Part shown: piece after piece, positions 57,274-64,000 of the stretch
How the letters are laid out: each line of letters starts with the position of its first letter
Position numbering within the stretch: position 1 is the stretch's first letter
NCBI RefSeq assembly: GCF_020523605.1
Contig: NZ_JAJAQI010000004.1
Span: forward strand, 62,001-126,000
DNA from: Roseicella aerolata
GTDB taxonomy: Bacteria; Pseudomonadota; Alphaproteobacteria; Acetobacterales; Acetobacteraceae
Reading direction: 5' to 3'
DNA length: 64,000 bases
Translations under genes and position numbers: made by a program
Notes under the pieces: model-generated
The model's database searches: none
Seen by the model: the letters and a program-made list of their open reading frames with translations, nothing else
What the model was told of the DNA's origin: nothing

Positions 57274-57942
57274 TTGGCAAGTCGCACTCGAAAGGGGGCC
57301 GGGCGGGCGGCTGCGATATACGCCCTGGCACGTGGCAGCGACCGCGCCTCGTCGATCCGGCCGGGCATGCGCGTCGGCCAACTCCGCGTCGAGCATGAGG
57401 GTGAGCCCTATGAGTGGCGGGGCCGCTTCTCCCGCCGGCGCTGGGTGTGCCGCTGCGATTGCGGCAACCTCACCGAGGTGCGCGAGGATCGCCTGAAGAA
57501 CCATACGACCCGCAGTTGCGGCTGTGTCCGGACCGCCGTGGCTCGCGACCGGCTGCTGCGCCATGGCGGGCGGTCCGGCGGGCGGGTGGCGCCGGAATAC
57601 TGGGCCTGGCAGGCCCTGCTCCACCGGTCGGAAGGCGTGCGCGTCTGCCGGCGCTGGCGGGCGGGCAAGGGGCAGGGTTTCACTGCCTTCCTGGAGGATG
57701 TCGGCTCGCGGCCCTCGCCGCGCCATCGCCTCACCCGTCCCGATCCCTCACGCGCCTTCGGGCCCGGCAATGCCTGCTGGCAGGCGGATGTCCCACGCCG
57801 CGGCGTGCCGCGCCGGCTGGTGGCCTGGCGCGGCCGGCAGATGACGCTGCATGAGGCCGCGGAGAAGGCCGGCGTGCCCTATGCCCGGCTCTGCAAGCGG
57901 CTGGAACGCGGCTGGCCGGTGGAACTCGCCCTGCAGGCCTGA
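57274..57942 (+). CDS. Phage-type HNH-endonuclease-like protein with zinc motif
   Basis: A 222-residue protein from a TTG with GGGGGAG seven bases upstream. WVCRCDCGNLTEVREDRLK then TTRSCGCVRT is the CxC..CxC segment common in phage HNH/AP2-like proteins. PEYWAWQALLHRSEG and FLEDVGSRPSPRHRLTRPDP follow, then GPGNACWQ, the counterpart of the usual P-x-NCRW segment. TLHEAAEKAGVPYARLCKRL is the C-terminal helix-turn-helix. Catalytic residues of the HNH core look partly lost (no clear S-x-DRID). It is probably a phage remnant or domesticated relic. No other phage gene lies nearby. Confidence 0.7.
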   Translation: MASRTRKGAGRAAAIYALARGSDRASSIRPGMRVGQLRVEHEGEPYEWRGRFSRRRWVCRCDCGNLTEVREDRLKNHTTRSCGCVRTAVARDRLLRHGGRSGGRVAPEYWAWQALLHRSEGVRVCRRWRAGKGQGFTAFLEDVGSRPSPRHRLTRPDPSRAFGPGNACWQADVPRRGVPRRLVAWRGRQMTLHEAAEKAGVPYARLCKRLERGWPVELALQA

Positions 57943-57955
57943 GAGCCGCGGCCGC

Positions 57956-59092
57956 TCAGCCCGGCACTGCCACCTGCCCCTGCATCAGCCGGCGCGCCGT
58001 GCGGAACACCACCGCGCTGTCGGCGTGCCAGCCCTGGCCGTCCCGCCGCACCTCCGCGCCGACGGTCAGCGTGCCGGAGGGATGCGCGACGCGAATCTCC
58101 TCCGGCTTCGTGCCCCGGCGCGCCAGCCCGTGCGGGATGCTGCCCTCGATCCGGCAGGCAACGGCCAGGCCCATGGCGCCCGTCATGGGCACGGCACGGT
58201 GCGGCCGTTCCATGGACAGCATGCGGATCGTCACGTCATGCCCGGCCGGGTCCAGCACTGCGCCGTCCAGCGTGCGCGCCGCCATCGGCCCGGCCACCAG
58301 GGCGACGCGCGGATTGGCGAGGCTGACGCTCTCCTCCGTCGCGGCCAGGCCCATGGCGACGCCGGCGATCCGCCGGATGCGGTCAAGCAGCGCCAGGAGG
58401 TCGGGGCGGGCCTCCATGGCCTCAGGCAGTTCGCCGCCCAACAGGCCGAGATCGCTCGCCGCCACGAAGACGGCCGGGTTGGCCGCATCCACCAGGCTGG
58501 CGCGCAACCGGCCGAAACCCGGGATCTCCAGCACATCCACCGGGTTACCCGTGGGCAGCAGCGCCTTGCATTGCGACCCGCCGGGCGAGAGGAAGTCCAG
58601 CCGGATGCGGGCGCCGGTGCCGGCGACGCCGGCGATGGCGAAATCGCCCCGCACCTCCGCCCGGCCCTCCCGCACCGGGAAGCGGGCATGGATGAGCTTC
58701 CGGGTGTTCACCTGGTGGATGCGGACCAGCGCCTCCCCGTCCCCGGTCCGCACCAGGCCTTCGTCCACCGCAAAGTGGCCGACCGCAGCGGAGAGGTTGC
58801 CGCAATTGCCCTTCCAGTCCACCACCGGCCGGTCCACCGAGACCTGGGCGAAGGTGTAGTCCACATCCGCCTCCGGGTGGCTCGGCGGCCCGATGAGCAC
58901 GGCCTTGGAGAGGGAGGAGATGCCGCCCCCCATCCCGTCCAATTGCCGCCCATAGGGATCCGGGCTGCCGAGCACGCCGAGCAGGATCGGGTCGATGGCA
59001 GCCCGCTCCGCCGGCAGGTCCTTCGCATGGAAGAACACGCCCTTGGAGGAGCCGCCGCGCATGAAGACGGCGGGGATGAAACCTTGTGTCAT
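57956..59092 (-). CDS. PrpF-family isomerase (4-oxalomesaconate tautomerase-like)
   Basis: A 378-residue PrpF/DapF-fold protein. FMRGGSSKGVFFHAKDLP, QLDGMGGGISSLSKAVLI and WKGNCGNLSAAVGHFAVDEG are the PrpF signatures, including the cysteine used for proton transfer. Family members isomerise 2-methylaconitate or tautomerise oxalomesaconate in aromatic degradation; which applies here is open. ATG 59092 has GGAGG eight bases upstream. The start region is a tandem duplication with two overlapping nine-codon frames (MTSCRRRAT) leading from the upstream molybdoenzyme gene. Confidence 0.88.
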   Translation of the reverse strand: MTQGFIPAVFMRGGSSKGVFFHAKDLPAERAAIDPILLGVLGSPDPYGRQLDGMGGGISSLSKAVLIGPPSHPEADVDYTFAQVSVDRPVVDWKGNCGNLSAAVGHFAVDEGLVRTGDGEALVRIHQVNTRKLIHARFPVREGRAEVRGDFAIAGVAGTGARIRLDFLSPGGSQCKALLPTGNPVDVLEIPGFGRLRASLVDAANPAVFVAASDLGLLGGELPEAMEARPDLLALLDRIRRIAGVAMGLAATEESVSLANPRVALVAGPMAARTLDGAVLDPAGHDVTIRMLSMERPHRAVPMTGAMGLAVACRIEGSIPHGLARRGTKPEEIRVAHPSGTLTVGAEVRRDGQGWHADSAVVFRTARRLMQGQVAVPG

Positions 59093-59140
59093 GTTGCGCG
59101 CCTCCGGCACGACGTCATGTTGCGCGCCTCCGGCACGACG
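59089..59140 (-). repeat. Exact 26-bp tandem duplication of a ribosome-binding site and start codon
   Basis: Two identical 26-bp units (59089-59114 and 59115-59140) follow each other, each containing on the minus strand GGAGGCGCGCAACATGA. As a result the molybdoenzyme stop (TGA 59143-59141) overlaps an ATG. Its nine-codon frame ends at TGA 59117-59115, which overlaps the next ATG. That frame ends at TGA 59091-59089, which overlaps the prpF ATG. All three junctions read ATGA. Confidence 0.9.
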
Positions 59141-61462
59141 TCATGCCGCCTTCCTGGCCTGCGCCGCCAGCACCCGCCAGACCTTCTCCGGCGTCACCGG
59201 CATATCGATATGCCCGATGCCGAGCGCGTCGCAGATGGCCGAAACGATGGCCGGCGGCGCGCCGCAGGCCCCACCCTCGCCGGCGCCCTTCACGCCCAGG
59301 TCGTTGTTCGGGCAGGGCACCACGTTGAAATCCAGGTCGAAATCCGGCGCATCGGAAGCGCGCGGCATGCAGTAGTCCTGGAAGCTGGCGGAGAGGAGCT
59401 GGCCGCTCTCCAGATCATACACCGCGTGTTCCAGCAGCGCCTGGCCGATGCCGGCCATGATGCCGCCATGGCTCTGGCCGTGCACCAGCATGGGGTTGAT
59501 GACATTGCCCACATCGTCCACGGCGGTGTAGCGGACGATCTCGACCCGGCCGGTCTCCTCCTCGATCTCCACCTCCGCCACGTGGCAGCCATTCGGAAAG
59601 TTGCATTCCGTGCTGCGGGTGTAGAGCAGCTGCTCGTCGAGGCCGGGCGTCTCGCCCTCGGGCGGGGCCTTCGCCAGCTCGATCACCTGCGCCCAGTTCG
59701 CCGTCAGGTCGGTACCGGCCACGCGGAAGGTGCCGGCCTCGAACTCGATGTCGTCGATGCCCGCTTCCAGCAGATGCGCCGCCAGCCGCTTGCCCTTGGC
59801 CACCACCAGCTCCGAGGCGCGGGCGATGGCGACGCCGCCCATCTGGGAGGAGCGGGAGCCGCCGGTGCCGTTGCCCGCCGCCAGCACGGCGCTGTCGCCC
59901 TGGATGAAGCGCACCGCCTCGAATGGGATGCCGAGCCTGCTGTGCAGGATCTGCGCGAAGGCCGTCTCATGCCCCTGGCCGTGGCTGAAGGTGCCGACGG
60001 TCAGCGCCACGGTCCCATCCTCCTCGAACCGCACCCGCGCCCACTCGCTCGGCTGCCCGCCCGAGGCCTCGATGAAATAGCCGAGGCCGATGCCGCGCCG
60101 CCTGCCGCGCCGCGCCGCCTCCGCCCGGCGGGCCGGGAAGCCTGCCCAATCCGCCAGCGCCAGGGCCTTGTCCATCGTCTCGGCGAAGCGGCCGCTGTCG
60201 ATCGCGTTGCCGACCACATTGGTATAGGGGATCTGCTCCGGCCGGATGGTGTTGCGGCGGCGGATCTCGTCGCGGCCGATGCCGAAGGCGGCGGCACCAA
60301 GGTCATAGAGCCGTTCCAGCACATAGGCCTGCTCCGGCCGGCCGGCGCCGCGATAGGCATCGGTCGGGGAGGTGTTGGTGAAGACGCAGCTCACCTGCGC
60401 GTTCAGCGCCTGGATGTCATAGACCGTGCCGAGGATGCGCCCGCCCGCCACGGTCGGCACGCGCGGGCCGAAATCCTGCAGATAGGCGCCCATGGCGGCG
60501 AAGGTCCGGATCTTCACGCCAAGCGTCCGGCCGGTGTCGTCGAAGGCCATCTCCGCCCTGGTCACATGGTCGCGGCCATGCGGGTCGCAGAGGAAGGTCT
60601 CGGTGCGGCCGCTGGTCCATTTCACCGGCCGCCCCGTGCGCTTCGCCGCCCAGAGCACCATGCCGGATTCCGGATGCACCTTGCCGCGCAGCCCGAAGCC
60701 GCCGCCGACATCGGGGGAGATGACGCGCAGCTTCTCCGCCGGCACCTTCAGGATCAGCTTGGCCAGCCCGTCCCGCACCCGCATCACGCCCTGGGTCGGG
60801 GAATGCAGTGTGTAGCTGTCCGTCGCCGGGTCGTATTCGCCGATGGCGACGCGCGGCTCCATCGGATTGCCGACCAGGCGGTTGTTCACCAGCTCGACCG
60901 AGACGGTCCTGGCGGCCCGGGCGAAGGCCGCCTCCGTCTCGGCCTCCCGCCCGCTGTCCCAGAGGACGCATAGATTGCTGCCGTTCTCCTGCCAGATCAC
61001 CGGCGCGCCGGGGTTGAGCGCACCGGCGGTGTCCGTCACGCTCGGCAGGATGTCGTAGTCAATCTCGATAAGCTCGGCCGCATCCTGGGCCTGGGCGCGG
61101 GTCTCGGCCACCACCAGCGCCACCGGGTCGCCCACGAAGCGAACCTTCTCGGTCTGCAGGATCTGCCGCGGCGTCGGGAACAGCTTCGTGCCGCCCTTGC
61201 CCGGCACATCGACCATCACCGGGAAATGCCCGATCCCGTCGGCGGCCGCGTCATGCCCGGTCAGCACCGCCACGACACCCGGCGCCGCCCTGGCGGCGGC
61301 GGTGTCCATGGACAGGATGCGGGCATGGGCGTGCGGGGAGCGCAGCACGAAGGCATGCGCCTGGCCGGGGCGGTCGATGTCGTCGGTATAGGTGCCACGG
61401 CCCGTCAGCAGCCGGACATCCTCCTTGCGCCGCACCGGCTGGCCGATCCCGAACTTGTCCAT
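59141..61462 (-). CDS. Xanthine dehydrogenase/CO dehydrogenase-family molybdenum subunit
   Basis: A 773-residue large subunit. MDKFGIGQPVRRKEDVRLLT starts it. The N-terminal half has VRFVGDPVALVVAETRAQAQ. The active-site loop is AYRGAGRPEQ, the form II signature, rather than the AYxCSFR of genuine form I CO dehydrogenase. EASGGQPSEWARV, GTFSHGQGHETAFAQI and the catalytic glutamate region VKGAGEGGACGAPPA are present. The FAD and iron-sulfur subunits are not adjacent in this window. It would hydroxylate a small substrate that the coupled PrpF protein may isomerise (inference). Confidence 0.88.
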   Translation of the reverse strand: MDKFGIGQPVRRKEDVRLLTGRGTYTDDIDRPGQAHAFVLRSPHAHARILSMDTAAARAAPGVVAVLTGHDAAADGIGHFPVMVDVPGKGGTKLFPTPRQILQTEKVRFVGDPVALVVAETRAQAQDAAELIEIDYDILPSVTDTAGALNPGAPVIWQENGSNLCVLWDSGREAETEAAFARAARTVSVELVNNRLVGNPMEPRVAIGEYDPATDSYTLHSPTQGVMRVRDGLAKLILKVPAEKLRVISPDVGGGFGLRGKVHPESGMVLWAAKRTGRPVKWTSGRTETFLCDPHGRDHVTRAEMAFDDTGRTLGVKIRTFAAMGAYLQDFGPRVPTVAGGRILGTVYDIQALNAQVSCVFTNTSPTDAYRGAGRPEQAYVLERLYDLGAAAFGIGRDEIRRRNTIRPEQIPYTNVVGNAIDSGRFAETMDKALALADWAGFPARRAEAARRGRRRGIGLGYFIEASGGQPSEWARVRFEEDGTVALTVGTFSHGQGHETAFAQILHSRLGIPFEAVRFIQGDSAVLAAGNGTGGSRSSQMGGVAIARASELVVAKGKRLAAHLLEAGIDDIEFEAGTFRVAGTDLTANWAQVIELAKAPPEGETPGLDEQLLYTRSTECNFPNGCHVAEVEIEEETGRVEIVRYTAVDDVGNVINPMLVHGQSHGGIMAGIGQALLEHAVYDLESGQLLSASFQDYCMPRASDAPDFDLDFNVVPCPNNDLGVKGAGEGGACGAPPAIVSAICDALGIGHIDMPVTPEKVWRVLAAQARKAA

Positions 61463-61579
61463 GCGCCCGTCCCCTCGCTTCCTCGGGAAGAAACCTGCCC
61501 GGCGCCGCCCTGTCGAGGGGGGTGGCGCAACGGCCCGGAATGGGCGAGGAAAGGGACAAACGGGCAGGAGGAACGGGCC

Positions 61580-62719
61580 ATGGCGGGCTTGCGCTTCGAC
61601 TTGCGGGACATCCCGCCGGAGGCGGCGGCGTTGCGCGCGGAGCTGCGCGCCTTCCTGGCCGAGGCCGGGAAGCACTGGTCCCCCATGGTCCGCGCCTATT
61701 CCTGGATGGGCTTCGACCGCGACTTCTCCCGCGAAGTGGGCAAGCGCGGCTGGATCGGCATGACCTGGCCCAAGGCCTATGGCGGCGGGGAGCGCACGGC
61801 GCTCGAGCGCTATGTGGTGCTGGAGGAGATGCTGGCTGTCGGCGCCCCGGTCGGCGCCCACTGGATTGGCGACCGGCAGTCCGGCCCCCTTATCCTCCGC
61901 CTCGGCACCGAGGAGCAGCGGCGCGAATTCCTCCCCCGCATCGTCTCCGGCGACCTCGCCTTCGCCATCGGCCTCTCGGAGCCGGACAGCGGCTCCGACC
62001 TCGCCAGCCTGCGCACCCGGGCGGAGAAGGTGCCGGGCGGCTGGCGGATCAATGGCCGGAAGGTCTGGACCACCAACGCGCATCGCTGCGACTTCATGAT
62101 CGCGCTGCTGCGCACCTCCCCGGCGCCGGACCCCAAGCTGAAGCACCAGGGCCTCAGCCAGTTCCTGGTGGATTGCCGCGCCTCCGGTATCACCATCCGC
62201 CCCATCCTCGACCTGGTGGGGGAGGAGGGGTTCAACGAGATCACCTTCGACGATGTCTTCGTCCCCGACAGCCTGCTGGTCGGCCGGGAAGGCAATGGCT
62301 GGGAGCAGGCGACGGCGGAACTCGCCTTCGAGCGCGCGGGGCCGGAGCGCTACCTCTCCTCCCTGCCGCTGCTGACGGCGGCGCTGGACGATCTGCGCGC
62401 CGAGCTGGCCGCGCCCGAGACCGTCGGCCGGCTGCTCGCCCGCGCCGGCACGCTGCGGCAGATGTCGCTGGCCGTCGCCGGCATGTTGCAGGACGGCAAG
62501 ACCCCGGCGCGGGAGGCCGCCCTGGTGAAGGATGTCGGCAACGACTACGAACAGGCCCTGCCCGACACCCTGCGCGAGCTGATGGAGGCTGGCCGAACGC
62601 CGCCCGAGGTGCAGGAGATGCAGCGCATCATGACCATGGTCGCCCGCAGCTATTCCCTGCGCGGCGGCACCCGCGAGATCCTGCGCGGCATCATCGCCCG
62701 CCAGCTGGGGCTGCGCTGA
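61580..62719 (+). CDS. Acyl-CoA dehydrogenase (large partner)
   Basis: A 379-residue acyl-CoA dehydrogenase. KRGWIGMTWPKAYGGGERTA, then IGLSEPDSGSDLASLRTRAE (FAD and substrate segment), GRKVWTTNAHRCDFMIALL and the C-terminal SYSLRGGTREILRGIIAR. AGGAGGAA precedes the ATG. It is followed 3 bp later by a second, shorter member, a pairing known from heteromeric dehydrogenases that act on branched or sterol side-chain acyl-CoAs. It is divergent from the molybdoenzyme gene. Confidence 0.92.
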   Translation: MAGLRFDLRDIPPEAAALRAELRAFLAEAGKHWSPMVRAYSWMGFDRDFSREVGKRGWIGMTWPKAYGGGERTALERYVVLEEMLAVGAPVGAHWIGDRQSGPLILRLGTEEQRREFLPRIVSGDLAFAIGLSEPDSGSDLASLRTRAEKVPGGWRINGRKVWTTNAHRCDFMIALLRTSPAPDPKLKHQGLSQFLVDCRASGITIRPILDLVGEEGFNEITFDDVFVPDSLLVGREGNGWEQATAELAFERAGPERYLSSLPLLTAALDDLRAELAAPETVGRLLARAGTLRQMSLAVAGMLQDGKTPAREAALVKDVGNDYEQALPDTLRELMEAGRTPPEVQEMQRIMTMVARSYSLRGGTREILRGIIARQLGLR

Positions 62720-62722
62720 GCC

Positions 62723-63718
62723 ATGAGCGACACCGACGACCTCCGCACGATCCTGCTCGAGCAGGTGGAGCGCCTGCTGGCCGATCAGGCCGGCCCCGAC
62801 CTGCTGCGTGCCAATGAGGCCGGCACCTGGCCCGAAGCCCTCTGGGCCGAGGCCGAGGCGCTCGGCCTGCCGACCGCCCTGGCGCCCGAGGACAAGGGCG
62901 GGGCCGGTCTCGGCTGGGGCGATGCCGTCGCCGTCTGGCATGTCCTCGGCCGGCATGCCTCGCCCATCCCGCTCGGCGAGAGCATGGCCGCGGCCGCGCT
63001 GCTGGCGGCCGGCGGCATCGCGCCGCGCGCCGGGCTGCTCGGCCTTGCGGTTGGCCGGGAGCCCGTCGCCTGGGGCCGCCGCGCCGTTGCGGTGGTGATG
63101 GTCTCCGGCAGCGCCGTGCTGCTGCAGCCCGGGCCCGCTACCCGCCAGGGCAAGGCCCCCTACAGCCGGGAGCCCGCCGACCACGCTGCCCCCGGCGTGC
63201 CGGGCGCCGAGGGGAGCCTGCCCGAGGGCTTCGGCCCGGATGCCGCGCTGCTGGCCGGCGCCCTGCTGAATGCCGCCCGCATCGCCGGGGCGCTGGAGGC
63301 GGTGCTGGACATGACGGTCGAATACGCCAACACCCGCAAGCAATTCGGCCGGCCCATCGGCGGCTTTCAGGCGGTGCAGCAGCTTCTCGCCCGCTGCGCC
63401 GGGGAGGTCGCGGCCGCTGGCGTCGCCGTTGCCCATGCCGGCCGCGCCGCGGACCGCCATGGCCTGGCCAGCGCCGAGTTCGAGATCGCCTCGGCCAAGA
63501 TCGTGGCCGGGGAGGCGGCAGGCACCTGCGCCGCCATCGCCCATCAGGTCCACGCTGCCATCGGCTTCACCGACGACCACCCCCTGCACCTCTTCACCCG
63601 CCGCATGTGGGAATGGCGGGACGGGCATGGCGCCGAGCGTGTCTGGGCCAGGCGGATCGGCGAGGCGGCCCTCAAACGGGGCGGTGACAGCCTCTGGGCT
63701 GATCTGACGGCACGCTAG
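62723..63718 (+). CDS. Acyl-CoA dehydrogenase (short, divergent partner)
   Basis: A 331-residue protein with the family fold but a shortened middle. The beta-domain is reduced and the usual EPxxGSD segment is missing. The C-terminal helical domain is well kept (DMTVEYANTRKQFGRPIGGF, AVQQLLARCAGEV, HQVHAAIGFTDDHPLHLFTR). The loss fits a subunit that contributes helices to a heteromeric enzyme with the preceding gene rather than acting alone (inference). The overlap spacing of 3 bp implies co-translation. Confidence 0.87.
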   Translation: MSDTDDLRTILLEQVERLLADQAGPDLLRANEAGTWPEALWAEAEALGLPTALAPEDKGGAGLGWGDAVAVWHVLGRHASPIPLGESMAAAALLAAGGIAPRAGLLGLAVGREPVAWGRRAVAVVMVSGSAVLLQPGPATRQGKAPYSREPADHAAPGVPGAEGSLPEGFGPDAALLAGALLNAARIAGALEAVLDMTVEYANTRKQFGRPIGGFQAVQQLLARCAGEVAAAGVAVAHAGRAADRHGLASAEFEIASAKIVAGEAAGTCAAIAHQVHAAIGFTDDHPLHLFTRRMWEWRDGHGAERVWARRIGEAALKRGGDSLWADLTAR

Positions 63719-63749
63719 TGGGGGGGCTTTGCCCCCTCACACTCCCCCA

Positions 63750-63770
63750 CCAGGCCAGAACCTGGCCTGG
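63750..63770. terminator. Perfect hairpin after the acyl-CoA dehydrogenase pair
   Basis: CCAGGCCAG at 63750-63758 pairs perfectly with CTGGCCTGG at 63762-63770 around AAC. A G-run/C-run pair (GGGGGGC-ttt-GCCCCC) lies just after the stop at 63719-63736. The AT-richer flank without a T-tract makes termination likely but not certain. The next gene starts 36 bp further. Confidence 0.45.
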
Positions 63771-63805
63771 ACCGGTCTGAGTTTGCACACACGGGAACAC
63801 CCGAT

Positions 63806-64000
63806 ATGTCCGATTACGTGACCTACGAACAGGACGGGGGCATCGTCACCCTCACCCTGAACGCGCCGGAGAAGCGCAACGCCATCTCCACCTTCGCCGA
63901 TTGCGACGCCGTCGTCGCCGCGGTCCAGCGAATCAACCGCGACCCCTCGGTCCGCGCCGTCATCCTGACCGGCGCCGGCACCGCCTTCTGTGCCGGCGGC
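63806..64000 (+). CDS. Enoyl-CoA hydratase/isomerase-family protein, cut by window edge
   Basis: The first 65 residues of a crotonase-fold protein: MSDYVTYEQDGGIVTLTLNA, then APEKRNAIST and VILTGAGTAFCAGG, where the oxyanion-hole loop begins. The rest lies beyond the right edge. Following an acyl-CoA dehydrogenase pair, it fits a beta-oxidation-type operon. Confidence 0.9.
   Translation, partial: MSDYVTYEQDGGIVTLTLNAPEKRNAISTFADCDAVVAAVQRINRDPSVRAVILTGAGTAFCAGG

Noticed and set aside
57851-60973. Plus-strand open frame of about 1040 codons opposite prpF and the molybdenum subunit
   Set aside because: His/Arg/Gly-rich shadow frame without motifs; the minus strand encodes two clear enzymes.
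61463-63628. Upstream extension of the molybdenum subunit frame on the minus strand through the acyl-CoA dehydrogenases
   Set aside because: The conserved N-terminus MDKFGIGQPVRRK starts at 61462; upstream residues are antisense to two real genes.

Overview
The window is a very GC-rich chromosomal segment from an alphaproteobacterium, most likely of the Acetobacteraceae (a Roseomonas-like organism). This is inferred from the gene order ubiE / mutM - echA - rpsT - dnaA - dnaN, an atpHAGDC operon that lacks the F0 genes, the HpnC/D/E squalene genes and the codon usage. No rRNA, tRNA, CRISPR array, transposase or intact prophage was seen.

Layout. 1-3.6 kb: a DUF484 gene (cut by the window edge) and a TalC-type transaldolase, divergent from priA. 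3.7-10.3 kb: an MFS transporter and the F1 ATP synthase operon, with four consecutive small hairpins between atpD and atpC. 10.4-17.1 kb: a ferritin-like protein, a small sugar-acid group (GH10 xylanase, uronate dehydrogenase, aldose epimerase), and a protein that joins two small conserved domains to a long histone-H1-like basic tail. 17.5-19.2 kb: an acyl-CoA dehydrogenase. 19.7-30.1 kb: an apparently complete C30 carotenoid locus. 30.2-33 kb: small proteins, a 73-residue biotinyl-carrier protein and an SH3 membrane protein. 33.6-39.7 kb: ubiE, mutM, echA, rpsT, dnaA, dnaN. 39.9-52.6 kb: miscellaneous metabolism (M24 peptidase, BisC-like molybdoenzyme, deacetylase plus cysteine hydrolase, Hsp70-like protein, nucleoside deoxyribosyltransferase, flavodoxin, SDR) and the glutathione-dependent formaldehyde pair frmA-fghA. 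52.6-57.1 kb: an ArsR-methyltransferase regulator and metH behind a clear palindromic operator, with a small CobW-like protein on the other side. 57.3-64 kb: a phage-type HNH-like gene, prpF with a xanthine-dehydrogenase-family subunit, a pair of acyl-CoA dehydrogenases and the start of an enoyl-CoA hydratase.

The most coherent system is the carotenoid locus. An HpnC-HpnD fusion and HpnE would convert farnesyl diphosphate to squalene. CrtN-like and CrtP-like oxidoreductases would desaturate it and oxidise its ends. An aldehyde dehydrogenase would make the carboxylic acid, and a CrtQ-like glycosyltransferase and an acyltransferase would make the acylated sugar ester. No separate CrtM or CrtB synthase is present, so squalene itself is the expected precursor.

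The intergenic DNA is unusually structured. A two-hairpin repeat (called R1 here) occurs about nine times, several times beginning exactly at the TAG stop codon of a gene. Two further repeat families (R2, R3), an interleaved double inverted repeat at 14.8 kb, and a 26-bp tandem duplication of a ribosome-binding site and start codon in front of prpF are also present.
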